The notes beneath the pieces are model-generated. The model ran no database searches and was not told where the DNA came from. It saw only the letters and a list, made by a program, of their open reading frames with translations. A DNA stretch of 64,000 nt from Algoriphagus sanaruensis (GTDB lineage: Bacteria > Bacteroidota > Bacteroidia > Cytophagales > Cyclobacteriaceae): NCBI RefSeq assembly GCF_001593605.1, contig NZ_CP012836.1, positions 2,174,501-2,238,500 on the forward strand, read 5' to 3'. This document shows positions 44,520 through 54,294 of the stretch, piece by piece. Made by a program: the position numbers and the translations under genes. Positions within the stretch are counted from its first letter, which is position 1; each line of letters starts with the position of its first letter.

Positions 44520-45863
44520 ATGTCTTCAAGAAGAAAATTTATACAAAATACCATGCTCCTAGGAGCAGGACTGAGCATGCCAAGTGTGCTCACAGCGGCT
44601 GATTTCGGCCGTTTTACACGATCAATCGGTCCCAATGATCAAATCAATTATGGATTAATTGGATGCAAAGGAATGGGCTGGTCCAACATGAACGCACATC
44701 TAAAAATCCCTCAGGTGAATTGTGTGGCACTTTGTGATATTGATCAAAGTGTGCTTGACCAGCGAACCGAGGATGTTTTCAAGTTGAGAGGTACACGTCC
44801 TAAGCAGTATCGAGACTACCGCAAAATGCTGGAAGATAAAGATATTGATGTGGTCATCATCGGTACTCCGGATCATTGGCATTGTTTGAATATGGTGGAT
44901 GCCGTTTCTGCAGGAAAGCATGTCTATGTAGAAAAGCCCATTGCCAATACGATTGAAGAATGCCAAATCATGGTTAGAGCCCAAGAACGGTATGGAAAAG
45001 TCGTTCAAGTTGGTCAATGGCAGCGATCCGGCTCCCAATACGATGAAGCCATTCAATATGTAAAATCAGGGAAACTAGGCCAAATTCGATTAGTCAAATG
45101 CTGGGCTTATCAGGGTTGGATGAAGCCAGTTCCTGTTGTTCCGGACGGACCAGCGCCCGCAGGAGTCGATTACGATATGTGGCTAGGACCTGCACCCAAG
45201 CGTCCGTTTAATGCCAACCGATTCCATTTCAATTTCCGTTGGTTTTGGGATTATGCCGGAGGTTTAATGACAGACTGGGGAGTACATGAGATCGATATTG
45301 CCTTGTATGCCATGGGTGTAAGTGCACCAAAATCAGTGATGGCTTCTGGGGGTAAATTCGCTTATCCTGACGATGCTTCAGAAACTCCAGATACCTTGCA
45401 GACGGTGTATGAATACGAAGGATTCAATATGCTTTGGGAACATGCCACAGGTATTGATGGAGGAAATTACGGAACTACAGAAGGTATCGCATTCATTGGT
45501 AATAACGCCACCTTGGTCGTCAACCGAGGAGGCTGGAAAGTAATTCCTGAAACAGAAAATGTGGATGGACAGCGCAAGCCAAAAGTAGAGGAAGTTCCTC
45601 ATACTCGTCCTTCTGGACCAAGTGCTTTAGATCTCCATGCTGTGAATTTTGTCGAAGCTGTTACCGCCAACGATCCGAAGTTGCTCAAATGTGCCATTCA
45701 GACCGGTTCAGTAGCCGCGATCAATGCTCAGATGGGAAATATTGCGTATAAGACAGGCAAAAAAGTCTATTGGGATGCTGCCAAAAATATGTTTACCGAT
45801 TCAGATGCAAATCAGTTGATGAAGGCAAACTATCACAATGGATGGCAGGTGCCGAAGGTGTAA
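44520..45863 (+). CDS. Tat-exported Gfo/Idh/MocA-family oxidoreductase
   Basis: 447 residues. The N-terminus SSRRKFIQNTMLLGAGLSMPSVLTA is a twin-arginine signal, so the NAD(P)-dependent enzyme is exported folded. The Rossmann part shows YGLIGCKGMGWSN, VALCDID, DVVIIGTPDHWHC and the catalytic-type EKP in VYVEKPIAN near residue 140. The C-terminal substrate domain includes HFNFRWFWDYAGGLMTDWGVHEIDIALYAMG with conserved Asp-x-x-x-His. It likely oxidises or reduces a sugar ring carbon in the periplasm. With the DUF1080 neighbour it suggests 3-keto-glycoside chemistry. A repeat sequence begins directly after its stop. Confidence 0.92.
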   Translation: MSSRRKFIQNTMLLGAGLSMPSVLTAADFGRFTRSIGPNDQINYGLIGCKGMGWSNMNAHLKIPQVNCVALCDIDQSVLDQRTEDVFKLRGTRPKQYRDYRKMLEDKDIDVVIIGTPDHWHCLNMVDAVSAGKHVYVEKPIANTIEECQIMVRAQERYGKVVQVGQWQRSGSQYDEAIQYVKSGKLGQIRLVKCWAYQGWMKPVPVVPDGPAPAGVDYDMWLGPAPKRPFNANRFHFNFRWFWDYAGGLMTDWGVHEIDIALYAMGVSAPKSVMASGGKFAYPDDASETPDTLQTVYEYEGFNMLWEHATGIDGGNYGTTEGIAFIGNNATLVVNRGGWKVIPETENVDGQRKPKVEEVPHTRPSGPSALDLHAVNFVEAVTANDPKLLKCAIQTGSVAAINAQMGNIAYKTGKKVYWDAAKNMFTDSDANQLMKANYHNGWQVPKV

Positions 45864-45936
45864 CGTCATTACGAGGAGCCCTTCAAGGTACAAAAGATGG
45901 TTAGAGAATGACGGAGGCGACGAAGCAATCTCATTG
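45864..45936 (+). repeat. Degenerate CGTCATT...GACGAAGCAATCTC intergenic repeat
   Basis: Begins at the oxidoreductase stop with CGTCATTACGAGGAG and ends with GACGAAGCAATCTCATTG; CGTCATT at 45864 is matched by AATGACG at 45907. The words resemble the dispersed palindromic element (CGTCATTGCGAGG...GACGAAGCAATC) I know from several bacterial genomes. One diverged copy is visible here. Confidence 0.55.
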
Positions 45937-45958
45937 AAAGTACAAAGTATGATTTACG

Positions 45959-45989
45959 AACCCTCCGGAAAGTTTCTGGAGGGTTTTTC
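45959..45989 (+). terminator. Terminator after the oxidoreductase gene
   Basis: A 13-base stem AACCCTCCGGAAA / TTTCTGGAGGGTT with one wobble pair and a three-base loop, followed by a T-run. Confidence 0.88.
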
Positions 45990-46091
45990 TATTATTTTCA
46001 GCACATGAAATGCAGAACTTGAGTAAATCTTTTCACTCAGTTATAAACTAAGGGCATTTCATCCAACCCTTGAAAATCAAAAAATAAACAG

Positions 46092-47342
46092 ATGAAATCC
46101 CCTCAACTCGCTGTTATCCTTTTTCTTCTGATCACATTTTCGGCCTGTAAATCCGTTGTTCAGTGGGAAGGCCAAGGCCCAATTCAACTAATAGAAACCG
46201 TAGATAGACCTATTTCTATTCAAAAGAAACAAAGTTGGGACGTCGGAAATGGGATTTTTCTTTCCAACCAATTTGATGGAGCAAGACTCAATGAAGCGGA
46301 GAGGGTAAACGACACCTTGGTTCGAGTGATTCTTTTGCCAGAAAATGAACCGATTAATCCTAGTCCATGGTATGCATTTAAACTTTGGTCTAATCACTCC
46401 CAAGATTTTTGGATTGAGTTTAACTATGCTGGAAAGGGTTTTCATCGTTACTATCCGAAAATCAGTTTAGACGGGGAACGCTTCGAGAATGCGGATTCAA
46501 GTCGGTTTTTTCAACCATTCCATGAAAAAGGCAGACCAGAAAAAGCATTTTTGAAAGTTAGTGCATCGAGAGATACGCTGTGGATTGCCGCGCAGGATTT
46601 GGTGGGCACGCATCATGCGGAGGTTTGGAAAAACGAATTGCTGCGTCATCCATTTGTTTCAAAATCAAAAATTGGGGAAAGTGCTCAAGGGCGAAGTTTA
46701 GAGATGTTGAAAATTGGTGAGGCGGATGATTCAAAAATGGTGATGGCTATTTCTATGCAGCATCCTCCTGAAATCCCAGGGTACCTTGCATTGAAGGGAT
46801 TTGTAGAGACCATTTGTGGAGATACACGGCTTGCCAAAAAGTTTCGTCAAAAATACAATACCTATGTGTTGCCTATGATGAATCCAGACGGAGTAGCAAA
46901 TGGACACTGGAGACATAATGCAGGAGGAATTGACACGAATCGAGATTGGGTTAATTTGAATCAGCCGGAAACCAAAGCGTTGACAGATTTTATGAAAAAT
47001 AAGGTCGAAGAAACTGGGGGTAAGTTTTACTTTGCTGCTGATTTTCATGCCACTTGGGAAGATATTTTTTACACGATGAATGAGGACCTTCAAGGGAATT
47101 CTCCCGGTTTAGTTCCGAAAGTGATCAAAGCTTCCTCCAAAAAAATAAAAGGGTATCATCCCAATATTCGCCCCGGAGAAGGAAATCAGCGAGGGGTTAC
47201 TTCCAGTTCCTATTTCTTTTTTGAACACGGAGCTGAATCCATGACTTTTGAAGTTGGGGATAATACGCCTCGACCACTTATTCGAAAAAAGGGGGAGTTG
47301 ACTGCGCAAATGCTCATGAAGTTTTTGCTCAAAGAAGATTAG
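46092..47342 (+). CDS. M14-family zinc carboxypeptidase lipoprotein
   Basis: 416 residues. The signal ends in LITFSACKS, giving a lipid-anchored Cys near residue 19. A beta-rich N-terminal domain (about 20-180) precedes the M14 catalytic domain. The zinc ligands are His224 and Glu227 in MQHPPEIPG and His319 in AADFHATW. DTNRDW lies near residue 283, and the catalytic Glu387 is in SMTFEVGDNTPR. It is related to cytosolic-carboxypeptidase-like M14 enzymes with an N-terminal beta domain. It would act on peptides at the cell envelope. Separately terminated. Confidence 0.92.
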   Translation: MKSPQLAVILFLLITFSACKSVVQWEGQGPIQLIETVDRPISIQKKQSWDVGNGIFLSNQFDGARLNEAERVNDTLVRVILLPENEPINPSPWYAFKLWSNHSQDFWIEFNYAGKGFHRYYPKISLDGERFENADSSRFFQPFHEKGRPEKAFLKVSASRDTLWIAAQDLVGTHHAEVWKNELLRHPFVSKSKIGESAQGRSLEMLKIGEADDSKMVMAISMQHPPEIPGYLALKGFVETICGDTRLAKKFRQKYNTYVLPMMNPDGVANGHWRHNAGGIDTNRDWVNLNQPETKALTDFMKNKVEETGGKFYFAADFHATWEDIFYTMNEDLQGNSPGLVPKVIKASSKKIKGYHPNIRPGEGNQRGVTSSSYFFFEHGAESMTFEVGDNTPRPLIRKKGELTAQMLMKFLLKED

Positions 47343-47348
47343 AATTCG

Positions 47349-47388
47349 ATTTTCAATCTTTCTAGAAAGATTGAAAATGAATTTTTGT
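47349..47388 (+). terminator. Long perfect palindrome acting as terminator
   Basis: A perfect 30-base palindrome (ATTTTCAATCTTTCT and its reverse complement, no loop bases) at 47349-47378 followed by GAATTTTTGTTT. It closes the M14 gene. Confidence 0.75.
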
Positions 47389-47472
47389 TTCACCTCCGGT
47401 TTGTAAACTAGGGGTAGTCTCAAACGGCATTCCGCCAGTTAAAACCCAATTTTCCGCCATTGTAATAAAGGT

Positions 47473-47505
47473 TTTGAATTTCCCTCAGAATCAGTTTACA
47501 TTTTG
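47473..47505 (+). promoter_or_regulatory. Promoter of the TldD/MoxR operon
   Basis: TTTG at 47473-47476, 20 bases, then TACATTTTG at 47497-47505 (one base longer than TAnnTTTG). It lies 40 bases before the first gene of the eight-gene run; no other promoter is apparent inside the run. Confidence 0.5.
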
Positions 47506-47545
47506 ACTTCAGAGTAATTAACCTAAACTATAAACTAACAAACCC

Positions 47546-49189
47546 TTGAAGAGAAGAGATTTTATTCATCTTTCAGGCTTGGGCTTGGGGGCTATGATGG
47601 TTCCCAGTCTTGCAGCCTTTAGCAAGCCGGTTGCTGCCGAGCATCTCATGATGTCTGGCATGGACGCCGCGGCTAAAAAACTACTCGCGGATGTGGCCTT
47701 AAATACGGCAAGAGGTCTTGGAGCTACTTATACCGATGTTCGAATCGGAAGATACTTGCAGCAATTCCTTTTCACACGGGAGAAAAATGTCCAAGGAATT
47801 ACCAATGCTGAATCATTTGGCGTCGGGATCCGAGTGATTGCAAATGGAACTTGGGGATTTTCTGCGACTTCTGACGTTACTCCTGATGGAATTAAGAAGT
47901 GCGCTGAAACGGCAGTTGCTATTGCTAAAGCTAACTCCAAACTTCAGGATGAGCCTGTTGAATTGGCTCCTGTGAAGTCCTACGGAGAGGTAAGCTGGAA
48001 AACTCCGATCCAAAAAAATGCGATGGAAGTGCCAGTAAAAGACAAAATTGATCTTTTGCTTTCTGTTAATAATGCGGCACTTGATAATGGAGCTGCATTT
48101 GTCAATTCAGCTCTTTTTATGGTCAATGAGCAAAAATATTTTGCTTCTACTGATGGCTCTTACATCGATCAGGATATTCACAGGATCTGGCCAAACTTCA
48201 CCGTAACAGCAGTAAACCGACAAGAAGGAGTTTTCCGATCTCGTCAGGCCTTGAGTGCTCCAATGGGTATGGGCTATGAATATTTGGACGGATTGGCTTC
48301 CGAAAAATTCATGAATCCTGCTGGATTTAATAGCTATAGAAATAGCTATGACATGGTTGAGGATGCCATAGGAGCAGCAAACCAAGCAAAACAAAAGCTT
48401 TCTGCTAAATCAGTGCTTCCTGGAAAATATGATTTGATGCTTGATCCTGATCACTTGGGATTGACCATTCACGAATCTGTGGGACACCCACTGGAGCTTG
48501 ATCGTGTGCTAGGATACGAGGCAAACTATGCTGGGACTAGCTTTGCAACGCTTGACAAATGGGAGACTAAAAACTTCAAATATGGATCCGATCTAGTCAA
48601 TATTGTTGCGGATAAAGTACAGCCTCATTCCTTAGGAAATGTAGGTTGGGACGATGAAGGAGTAAAATCCAAAGAGTGGGATTTGATCAAAAATGGGGTT
48701 TTGGTGAATTATCAGGCTATTCGTGATCAAGCCAAAATTATCAACGAACCAGAATCTCATGGTTGCTGCTTCGCCGATAACTGGAGCTCGGTTCAGTTTC
48801 AGCGAATGCCAAATGTCTCCCTTCGTCCAGGAACAGAAAAAATGAGCCCGCATGATATGATCAAGAATATCGAGAAAGGAATTTACATCCTGGGAAGAGG
48901 TTCCTATTCCATTGATCAGCAGCGATACAATTTCCAGTTTGGTGGACAGCTTTTCTATGAAATCAAAAATGGAGAGATCGCCGGAATGCTTGAGGATGTT
49001 GCCTATCAGTCCAACACCCAAGAATTTTGGAACAGTTGCTCAGCCATTTGTGACAAAGATGATTACCGATTGTTCGGATCATTCTTTGATGGAAAAGGAC
49101 AACCTTCTCAAGTTTCTGCTGTGTCCCATGGCAGTTCGACTACCCGATTTGACGGAGTCAATGTAATCAACACAGGTAGATCCATTTAA
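47546..49189 (+). CDS. TldD-type metalloprotease homologue with Tat-like signal
   Basis: 547 residues starting with TTG (no ATG nearby). The start KRRDFIHLSGLGLGAMMVPSLAAFS resembles a twin-arginine signal, so this TldD homologue appears to be exported, unlike the cytoplasmic E. coli TldD. The zinc motif HESVGHPLELD is at His309-Glu310-x3-His314. A large N-terminal half and a C-terminal Cys-containing segment (CSAICDKDDYRLF) complete the family pattern. TldD with TldE/PmbA forms a channel-like protease that degrades unfolded peptides and matures microcins. The PmbA partner is encoded 16 bases downstream. Confidence 0.92.
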   Translation: MKRRDFIHLSGLGLGAMMVPSLAAFSKPVAAEHLMMSGMDAAAKKLLADVALNTARGLGATYTDVRIGRYLQQFLFTREKNVQGITNAESFGVGIRVIANGTWGFSATSDVTPDGIKKCAETAVAIAKANSKLQDEPVELAPVKSYGEVSWKTPIQKNAMEVPVKDKIDLLLSVNNAALDNGAAFVNSALFMVNEQKYFASTDGSYIDQDIHRIWPNFTVTAVNRQEGVFRSRQALSAPMGMGYEYLDGLASEKFMNPAGFNSYRNSYDMVEDAIGAANQAKQKLSAKSVLPGKYDLMLDPDHLGLTIHESVGHPLELDRVLGYEANYAGTSFATLDKWETKNFKYGSDLVNIVADKVQPHSLGNVGWDDEGVKSKEWDLIKNGVLVNYQAIRDQAKIINEPESHGCCFADNWSSVQFQRMPNVSLRPGTEKMSPHDMIKNIEKGIYILGRGSYSIDQQRYNFQFGGQLFYEIKNGEIAGMLEDVAYQSNTQEFWNSCSAICDKDDYRLFGSFFDGKGQPSQVSAVSHGSSTTRFDGVNVINTGRSI

Positions 49190-49205
49190 ATTTTAAATCA
49201 ACATC

Positions 49206-50522
49206 ATGGCTATACTAACCAAAGAAGAAGCAAAAGCGATTATCGATAAGGTTTTATCTTTTGCTCAAGCAGACGAGACAGAAGTTACCCTCAGTGGTGG
49301 TCGGACTGGCAATATTCGATATGCAAGAAATACGGTAAATACCAGTGGAGAAACAGATGAAATTGGATTAAGCATTACCTCTGTTTTTGGAAAAAAATCA
49401 GGTTCTACGACCATCAATGAGCTCGATGATGAATCACTCAAGCGAGCAGTAGCTCGAGCTGAAGAGATCGCTCGTCTTGCTCCTGAAAATCCTGAGTACA
49501 TGCCAATGCTAGGTCCTCAAACTTATGCTGAAGCTAAAACATTCGCTCCAGCAACTAATTCGATTAATCCAGACTATCGAGCGCAACTTGCGATCGATTC
49601 CATTAAGCCTTGTAAAGACAATAACTTGACTGCAGCTGGGTATTTGGAGGATTTTTCAGGATTTGTAGCGACAGGAAATAGCAAAGGCCTTTTTGGCTAT
49701 AACCAAAGAACATCGGTAGATTTTACAGTTACCGTTCGGACAGCAGATGGAACAGGCTCAGGCTATGCTGGGAGAGATTTCAATGATGCAAGCTTATTGA
49801 AGGCTGGTCCAGTAACCAATATTGCCGTGCAAAAAGCTCGTGCGTCAGTGAATGCCCAGGCGATTGAACCAGGAAAATATACGGTGATTCTCGAGCCTAT
49901 GGCTGCCAATGATCTTCTTAGATTATTGACTTTCGGAATGGATGCAAGAAGTGCAGATGAGGGGAGAAGTTTCCTTAGTAAAAAGGGTGGAGGTACCAAA
50001 ATTGGAGAAAAGCTCTTCGACGAACGCGTAAATATTTATTCAGATCCGAATCATCCTGATATTCCTGCTGCACCTTGGACTGCCGAGGGCCTTCCAGCCG
50101 AAAAAACAACTTGGGTAGAAAATGGTGTCGTGAAAAACATGTTCTACTCCCGCTATTGGGCGCAAAAGCAAGGTGTTAATCCTGTTCCAAGACCTAGTGG
50201 GGTGATTTTCGAAGGTGGGGATCAATCTCTCGCGGATATGATCAGAAATACGGAACGAGGTGTTTTGGTGACTCGCTTTTGGTATATCCGAGCGGTAGAT
50301 CCTCAGACTTTGCTCTACACGGGACTTACCCGAGACGGTACTTTTTATATAGAAAATGGTCAGATCAAATTCCCAGTGAAAAACTTCCGATTCAATGAGA
50401 GTCCGATTATCATGCTGAATAACATCGAAGCAATGGGTAAACCAGAGCGAACTGGTGGAAATATGGTTCCACCGATGAAGATTCGTGACTTTACCTTTAC
50501 TTCATTGTCTGACGCTGTTTAA
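49206..50522 (+). CDS. PmbA/TldE-type partner of the TldD homologue
   Basis: 438 residues without a recognisable signal. The PmbA/TldE layout is visible: SFAQADETEVTLSGGRTGNIRYARNTVNTSGETDEIGLSITSV at the N-terminus, EPGKYTVILEPMAANDLLRLL near residue 220, and TRFWYIRAVDPQTLLYTGLTRDGTFYIENGQI near the C-terminus. No HExxxH is present, as expected for the non-catalytic partner. If its mate is exported by Tat, this one could be carried as a hitch-hiker in a folded heterodimer (inference). Confidence 0.92.
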   Translation: MAILTKEEAKAIIDKVLSFAQADETEVTLSGGRTGNIRYARNTVNTSGETDEIGLSITSVFGKKSGSTTINELDDESLKRAVARAEEIARLAPENPEYMPMLGPQTYAEAKTFAPATNSINPDYRAQLAIDSIKPCKDNNLTAAGYLEDFSGFVATGNSKGLFGYNQRTSVDFTVTVRTADGTGSGYAGRDFNDASLLKAGPVTNIAVQKARASVNAQAIEPGKYTVILEPMAANDLLRLLTFGMDARSADEGRSFLSKKGGGTKIGEKLFDERVNIYSDPNHPDIPAAPWTAEGLPAEKTTWVENGVVKNMFYSRYWAQKQGVNPVPRPSGVIFEGGDQSLADMIRNTERGVLVTRFWYIRAVDPQTLLYTGLTRDGTFYIENGQIKFPVKNFRFNESPIIMLNNIEAMGKPERTGGNMVPPMKIRDFTFTSLSDAV

Positions 50523-50535
50523 AGTTTGCCAACAG

Positions 50536-50647
50536 TCCACAGACCACAGTCGAGAGTAATTTACGCAAGTGAATCCTCCGAATGTCGGTCTGTGGATTTA
50601 TCATTAAAATGAATACAAAATGGCTGTAGTCCGATAGCTATCCGACT
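50536..50647. repeat. Two inverted repeats between pmbA-like and DUF4159 genes
   Basis: TCCACAGACC (50536-50545) pairs perfectly with GGTCTGTGGA (50587-50596), and AGTCCGATAGCTATCCGACT (50628-50647) is a 20-base dyad with one mismatched pair. This 133-base gap is the only sizeable one in the operon; the hairpins could lower or stabilise downstream mRNA. Confidence 0.6.
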
Positions 50648-50655
50648 GTTGACCG

Positions 50656-51276
50656 ATGAAAACAACCAACTTCTTCTTCACCCGAATCAAATACACTTCT
50701 GGCAATTGGGATACGGATCAACGTATGCCCTCCAATATCCTGCATAGTTTGGTGGAATACACCACGATTCCGGTGGACGAAAAAGAGCGAGTGATCGAGC
50801 TGAGTAGTGAAGAAATCTACAAAAGCCCATTTTGCTACCTCAGCGGGCACAAGCTCGTGGAGTTTACCCAGCAAGAGCGGCAGATTTTCAAAAACTATGT
50901 GGAGCGGGGTGGTTTTGTCTTTGTGGATGACTGCAATCATGATATCGACGGGCTTTTTGCCAAATCCTTTGAAAAGGAAATGGAGCGAACTTTTGGTCCG
51001 GAATCTTTACAAAAAATCCCCAATGACCACTGGCTTTATCGATGTTTCTTCAAGTTTGAAGATGGTCCTCCGACTACCTCCTTCGAGCTTAATGGTTGGG
51101 GAGATGACTTGGTTCATGACTATTTGAAAGCCATTGAGATCAATGGTCGAATCGGAGTGCTATACAGCAATAAGGATTACGGCTGTGAGTGGGATTACGA
51201 TTTTCGAAATAAACGATTTAATAAAATTGACAATACCCGCTTTGGGGTCAATATTGTCGTGTATGCTTTAACATAA
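50656..51276 (+). CDS. DUF4159-domain protein
   Basis: 206 residues without signal or membrane segment. DUF4159 (glutamine-amidotransferase-like fold) features include GNWDTDQRMPSNILHSLVEYTTIPVDEKERVIELSSEEIYKSPFCYLSG, ERGGFVFVDDCNHD and an NDHWLYRCFFKF segment; the end shows GVLYSNKDYGCEWDY. Such proteins commonly sit beside MoxR, DUF58 and BatA genes, as here. The biochemical activity is unknown. Confidence 0.9.
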   Translation: MKTTNFFFTRIKYTSGNWDTDQRMPSNILHSLVEYTTIPVDEKERVIELSSEEIYKSPFCYLSGHKLVEFTQQERQIFKNYVERGGFVFVDDCNHDIDGLFAKSFEKEMERTFGPESLQKIPNDHWLYRCFFKFEDGPPTTSFELNGWGDDLVHDYLKAIEINGRIGVLYSNKDYGCEWDYDFRNKRFNKIDNTRFGVNIVVYALT

Positions 51277-51282
51277 ACCAAC

Positions 51283-52275
51283 TTGGAGACGGCACTCATT
51301 CAATATCAAGAGCTGGTGGGTAAAATTCCACAGCTTAAAAAGGAAATAGCAAAAGTTATCGTAGGTCAGGAGGAAGTTCTTGATGAGGTCATCATCACTT
51401 TGCTTGCAGGAGGGCATTGTCTTTTGGAAGGGGTACCCGGACTTGCCAAAACTCTTATGGTAAAAACCATTTCTCAGGTAATGGAGCTGAGTTTTAAGCG
51501 GATTCAGTTTACGCCAGATTTGATGCCGGGGGATATTTTGGGGACGGAAATCCTAGAGGAAGACCACAGTACGGGGCGTAAATTTTTCCAATTTAATCAA
51601 GGTCCCATTTTCGCTAACATGGTTTTGGCGGATGAGATCAACCGAACCCCTCCTAAAACTCAGGCTGCTTTGCTGGAAGCCATGCAGGAAAAGTTGGTCA
51701 CCTATGCCGGGAAAAATTATGCTTTGCCTAATCCTTTTTTGATCATTGCTACCCAAAACCCAATTGAGCAAAGTGGTACCTATCCCTTGCCTGAAGCTCA
51801 ATTAGACCGATTTCTCTTATACATCAAGCTGGGGTATCCTTCAGAAAAAGAAGAACTAGAGGTATTGGAAAAAACCACCGGTACCTATCAATCCTCGCCC
51901 CAAAAAGTGCTCAGTGGAGAAGATGTAAAACAGCTTCAAGAATTGTCCCGTCAAGTTCATTTGGATTCCTCCCTATTGGGTTATATCAATAGGCTGATTA
52001 GAGCAACCCGATTGGAAAACACCTCAGTATCCGAAGTGAAAACGTATGTAGAATGGGGGGCAGGAACTCGTGCCGGCCAGGCATTGGTGCTTTGTGCCAA
52101 AGCAAGAGCGATCGTAAAAGGAAGATTTTCTGTAATTCCCGAGGATATCCAGCAACTCATTTACCCAGTTCTGAGACACCGAATTTCATTGCATTTCAGA
52201 GCGGAAGCGGAGCAAATAGACACCGATTTCATCATTCGAAAAATCGTCGAACAAGTCCCAGTTCATGCCAAGTAA
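51283..52275 (+). CDS. MoxR-family AAA+ ATPase
   Basis: 330 residues starting at TTG six bases after the DUF4159 stop. Walker [10 protein letters not shown] near residues 48-56, Walker [23 protein letters not shown] near 114-120, sensor 1 [23 protein letters not shown] near 160, and the lid domain after. MoxR ATPases act as chaperones that insert or activate VWA-domain partners; the DUF58 gene overlaps its end by 11 bases. Confidence 0.95.
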   Translation: METALIQYQELVGKIPQLKKEIAKVIVGQEEVLDEVIITLLAGGHCLLEGVPGLAKTLMVKTISQVMELSFKRIQFTPDLMPGDILGTEILEEDHSTGRKFFQFNQGPIFANMVLADEINRTPPKTQAALLEAMQEKLVTYAGKNYALPNPFLIIATQNPIEQSGTYPLPEAQLDRFLLYIKLGYPSEKEELEVLEKTTGTYQSSPQKVLSGEDVKQLQELSRQVHLDSSLLGYINRLIRATRLENTSVSEVKTYVEWGAGTRAGQALVLCAKARAIVKGRFSVIPEDIQQLIYPVLRHRISLHFRAEAEQIDTDFIIRKIVEQVPVHAK

Positions 52276-53131
52276 TTTGGAGATTATCAAACTCAAAGAC
52301 CTTCGCCTGTCAGCTCGACTGATCAGTCAGCAATTGAGACAGGGGATCCATTCCGGTGTTCGGGTTGGGATAGGAAGTGAGTTTGAGCAATATCGGCATT
52401 ACCAGCCGGGAGACGATCCCAGCAGAATTGATTGGAAGTATTTTTCCCGATCAGGAAAGCACATGATCAAAGAATCAACCACCGAAAGCAATCTTCAAAT
52501 TCGTTTGATGCTTGATCTTTCAGGTTCGATGAATTATTCCGAAAACGGCTTTTCAAGGTTGGAATATGCCAAAAATCTCTTGGCTTCGCTGGCCTATCTC
52601 GGCTTTCTTCAAGGAGATGCCTTGAGTTTTTACACTTTGGAAGAAGGAAAAATGGAGCAAAAAGTGAGTCCTTCGGCCAAGAGCTTTCAACGCATTTTAG
52701 GGATTTTGGAAAACGCTGAAGCAAAAGGTACATGGCCGATGCAACCAATTTCTTCCCCCTTTTTTCAGAGTCGTGATCGTGAATTGGTGATTTGGGTCTC
52801 TGACTTTTTACAAAAGGATTCGGAATGGGAAAGTTTAATCCAGCAATTTCAGCATCCCAGAAAGGAACTTTTGCTCATTCAGATTTTAGGACAGCATGAA
52901 TTAGAGTTCAATTTGGATGGAGCACTGGTTTTTAAAGACTTGGAATCCACCTTGGAGATCATGCAAAATGGGCGTGGGATGAGGCTGGAATTTCAGAGGA
53001 AATTTAAGTCCTACCTAGATCAACTTGATCGAACCTTTCAAGGTAAAAATGTGCACTTACTACGCACTGCCATGAATGAGCCCCTAGCTGCAGTTATTCG
53101 GAAGATTTTAACATTTAAAAATCTGGTCTGA
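52265..53131 (+). CDS. DUF58 protein (VWA-like) paired with MoxR
   Basis: 288 residues, soluble. The DUF58 motif is [22 protein letters not shown] near residue 43. A VWA-like metal site follows in [12 protein letters not shown] (Asp-x-Ser-Gly-Ser) and IWVSDF. It is a likely client or effector of the MoxR ATPase. Both its start and end overlap neighbouring genes, so synthesis is coupled. Confidence 0.94.
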   Translation: MPSNLEIIKLKDLRLSARLISQQLRQGIHSGVRVGIGSEFEQYRHYQPGDDPSRIDWKYFSRSGKHMIKESTTESNLQIRLMLDLSGSMNYSENGFSRLEYAKNLLASLAYLGFLQGDALSFYTLEEGKMEQKVSPSAKSFQRILGILENAEAKGTWPMQPISSPFFQSRDRELVIWVSDFLQKDSEWESLIQQFQHPRKELLLIQILGQHELEFNLDGALVFKDLESTLEIMQNGRGMRLEFQRKFKSYLDQLDRTFQGKNVHLLRTAMNEPLAAVIRKILTFKNLV

Positions 53132-54294
53132 TGGAGTGGATTCGGCCAACTTTACTTTGGGGACTTTTGGGCTTATTGGTTCCAGTAATGATCCACCTTT
53201 GGAATCGAAAAAAGGAGCGGGTGATTTATTGGGCAGCAATGACCTGGCTGAATCAGGAGGAATCCCAGTCCAGCCGATCGCTTAAGTTAGAAAACTGGAT
53301 ATTGTTAGTCATCCGAATGATTCTTCTTTTCCTTTTAGTCGTGTTGCTAGCAGGGATTTTTTGGAGTGGTTTGGATTTGAAATCCCAAGAATCCAAAATT
53401 CTTCATCTTGTCTTGCCTGAAGAGCAAGTCGTGGAGGAATTTCGATTTGAACTAGCGCAGGCTAAAGAGTCTGGGCAATCGGTGTTTTGGTTAGCTTCTG
53501 GTTTTCCGAGCTTTTCCTTTGAGTCTATTAAAAGTCTAGAATTTTCAGCCGAAAACCTCCAAAGTTATTTGGATGAAATCCCAGAGCAGGTGGACTCACT
53601 CTATATCTATACTTCTTTAGAGTCTTCCATTTTTCCCAAAAGTACCTATTGGGTACCTGTTAATCCCAAATTTAAAATTGCTACGATCTCTAAGGTCAAG
53701 CCGAAATATCCCTCTTTTCGTTTAGGTTCCGGAGAGGTGCTTACAGTTGATCAGGTTGGGAATTTGGTCAAATTGCCTGAGCAAAACGTCGAGTCATCTC
53801 GTCCTTTCGAACCTATTTCAGTGGCCTTTATAGAGTTGACTGAAAATAAGAAAGTTGAAATTCTAAGAGCCCTAACAGCCATCCAAGAAGTATATGGGTT
53901 GACATTTCAAGAGGTGGATTCTGCCTTCGCTCAATTTATTTTTTCTGACATTCTTCCTTCAAGTTTGTTAGAAGGTCAGTTTATATTTTTAACAGGTAAT
54001 CAGGAGTTTGCAAATTCAAATCAAAAATACGCTTTAGCATCTTCGAGCTTCCAAACTTGGGATCAAATCACTCGAAAAGGAATTCTCCCAGAATTGATTC
54101 TTGCTCAGATTTTGAAAAAAATTGGATTTGAAAATAAAGTAGCTCCCATTAGCTTTTCTCAGTTGGAGCAGAAATTTCAACTCATTCCAACTGCTCAAAA
54201 AGCGCAAGTCGCCAATACGAATGAATTGATTCTAGCTCTCTTTTTGGGTTTGTTTTTTCTGGAACGTTTCCTAGCATATCGTACTAGATTGTGA
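53131..54294 (+). CDS. BatA-type N-terminal membrane-domain protein
   Basis: 387 residues. The N-terminal double-membrane BatA domain covers about residues 1-85: WGLLGLLVPVMIHLWNRKKERVIYWAAMTWL and a second helix VIRMILLFLLVVLLAGIFW. A C-terminal helix is at about 365-382. The region between is extracytoplasmic and lacks an obvious VWA metal site. It is an envelope partner for the MoxR/DUF58 pair. Confidence 0.9.
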   Translation: MEWIRPTLLWGLLGLLVPVMIHLWNRKKERVIYWAAMTWLNQEESQSSRSLKLENWILLVIRMILLFLLVVLLAGIFWSGLDLKSQESKILHLVLPEEQVVEEFRFELAQAKESGQSVFWLASGFPSFSFESIKSLEFSAENLQSYLDEIPEQVDSLYIYTSLESSIFPKSTYWVPVNPKFKIATISKVKPKYPSFRLGSGEVLTVDQVGNLVKLPEQNVESSRPFEPISVAFIELTENKKVEILRALTAIQEVYGLTFQEVDSAFAQFIFSDILPSSLLEGQFIFLTGNQEFANSNQKYALASSSFQTWDQITRKGILPELILAQILKKIGFENKVAPISFSQLEQKFQLIPTAQKAQVANTNELILALFLGLFFLERFLAYRTRL

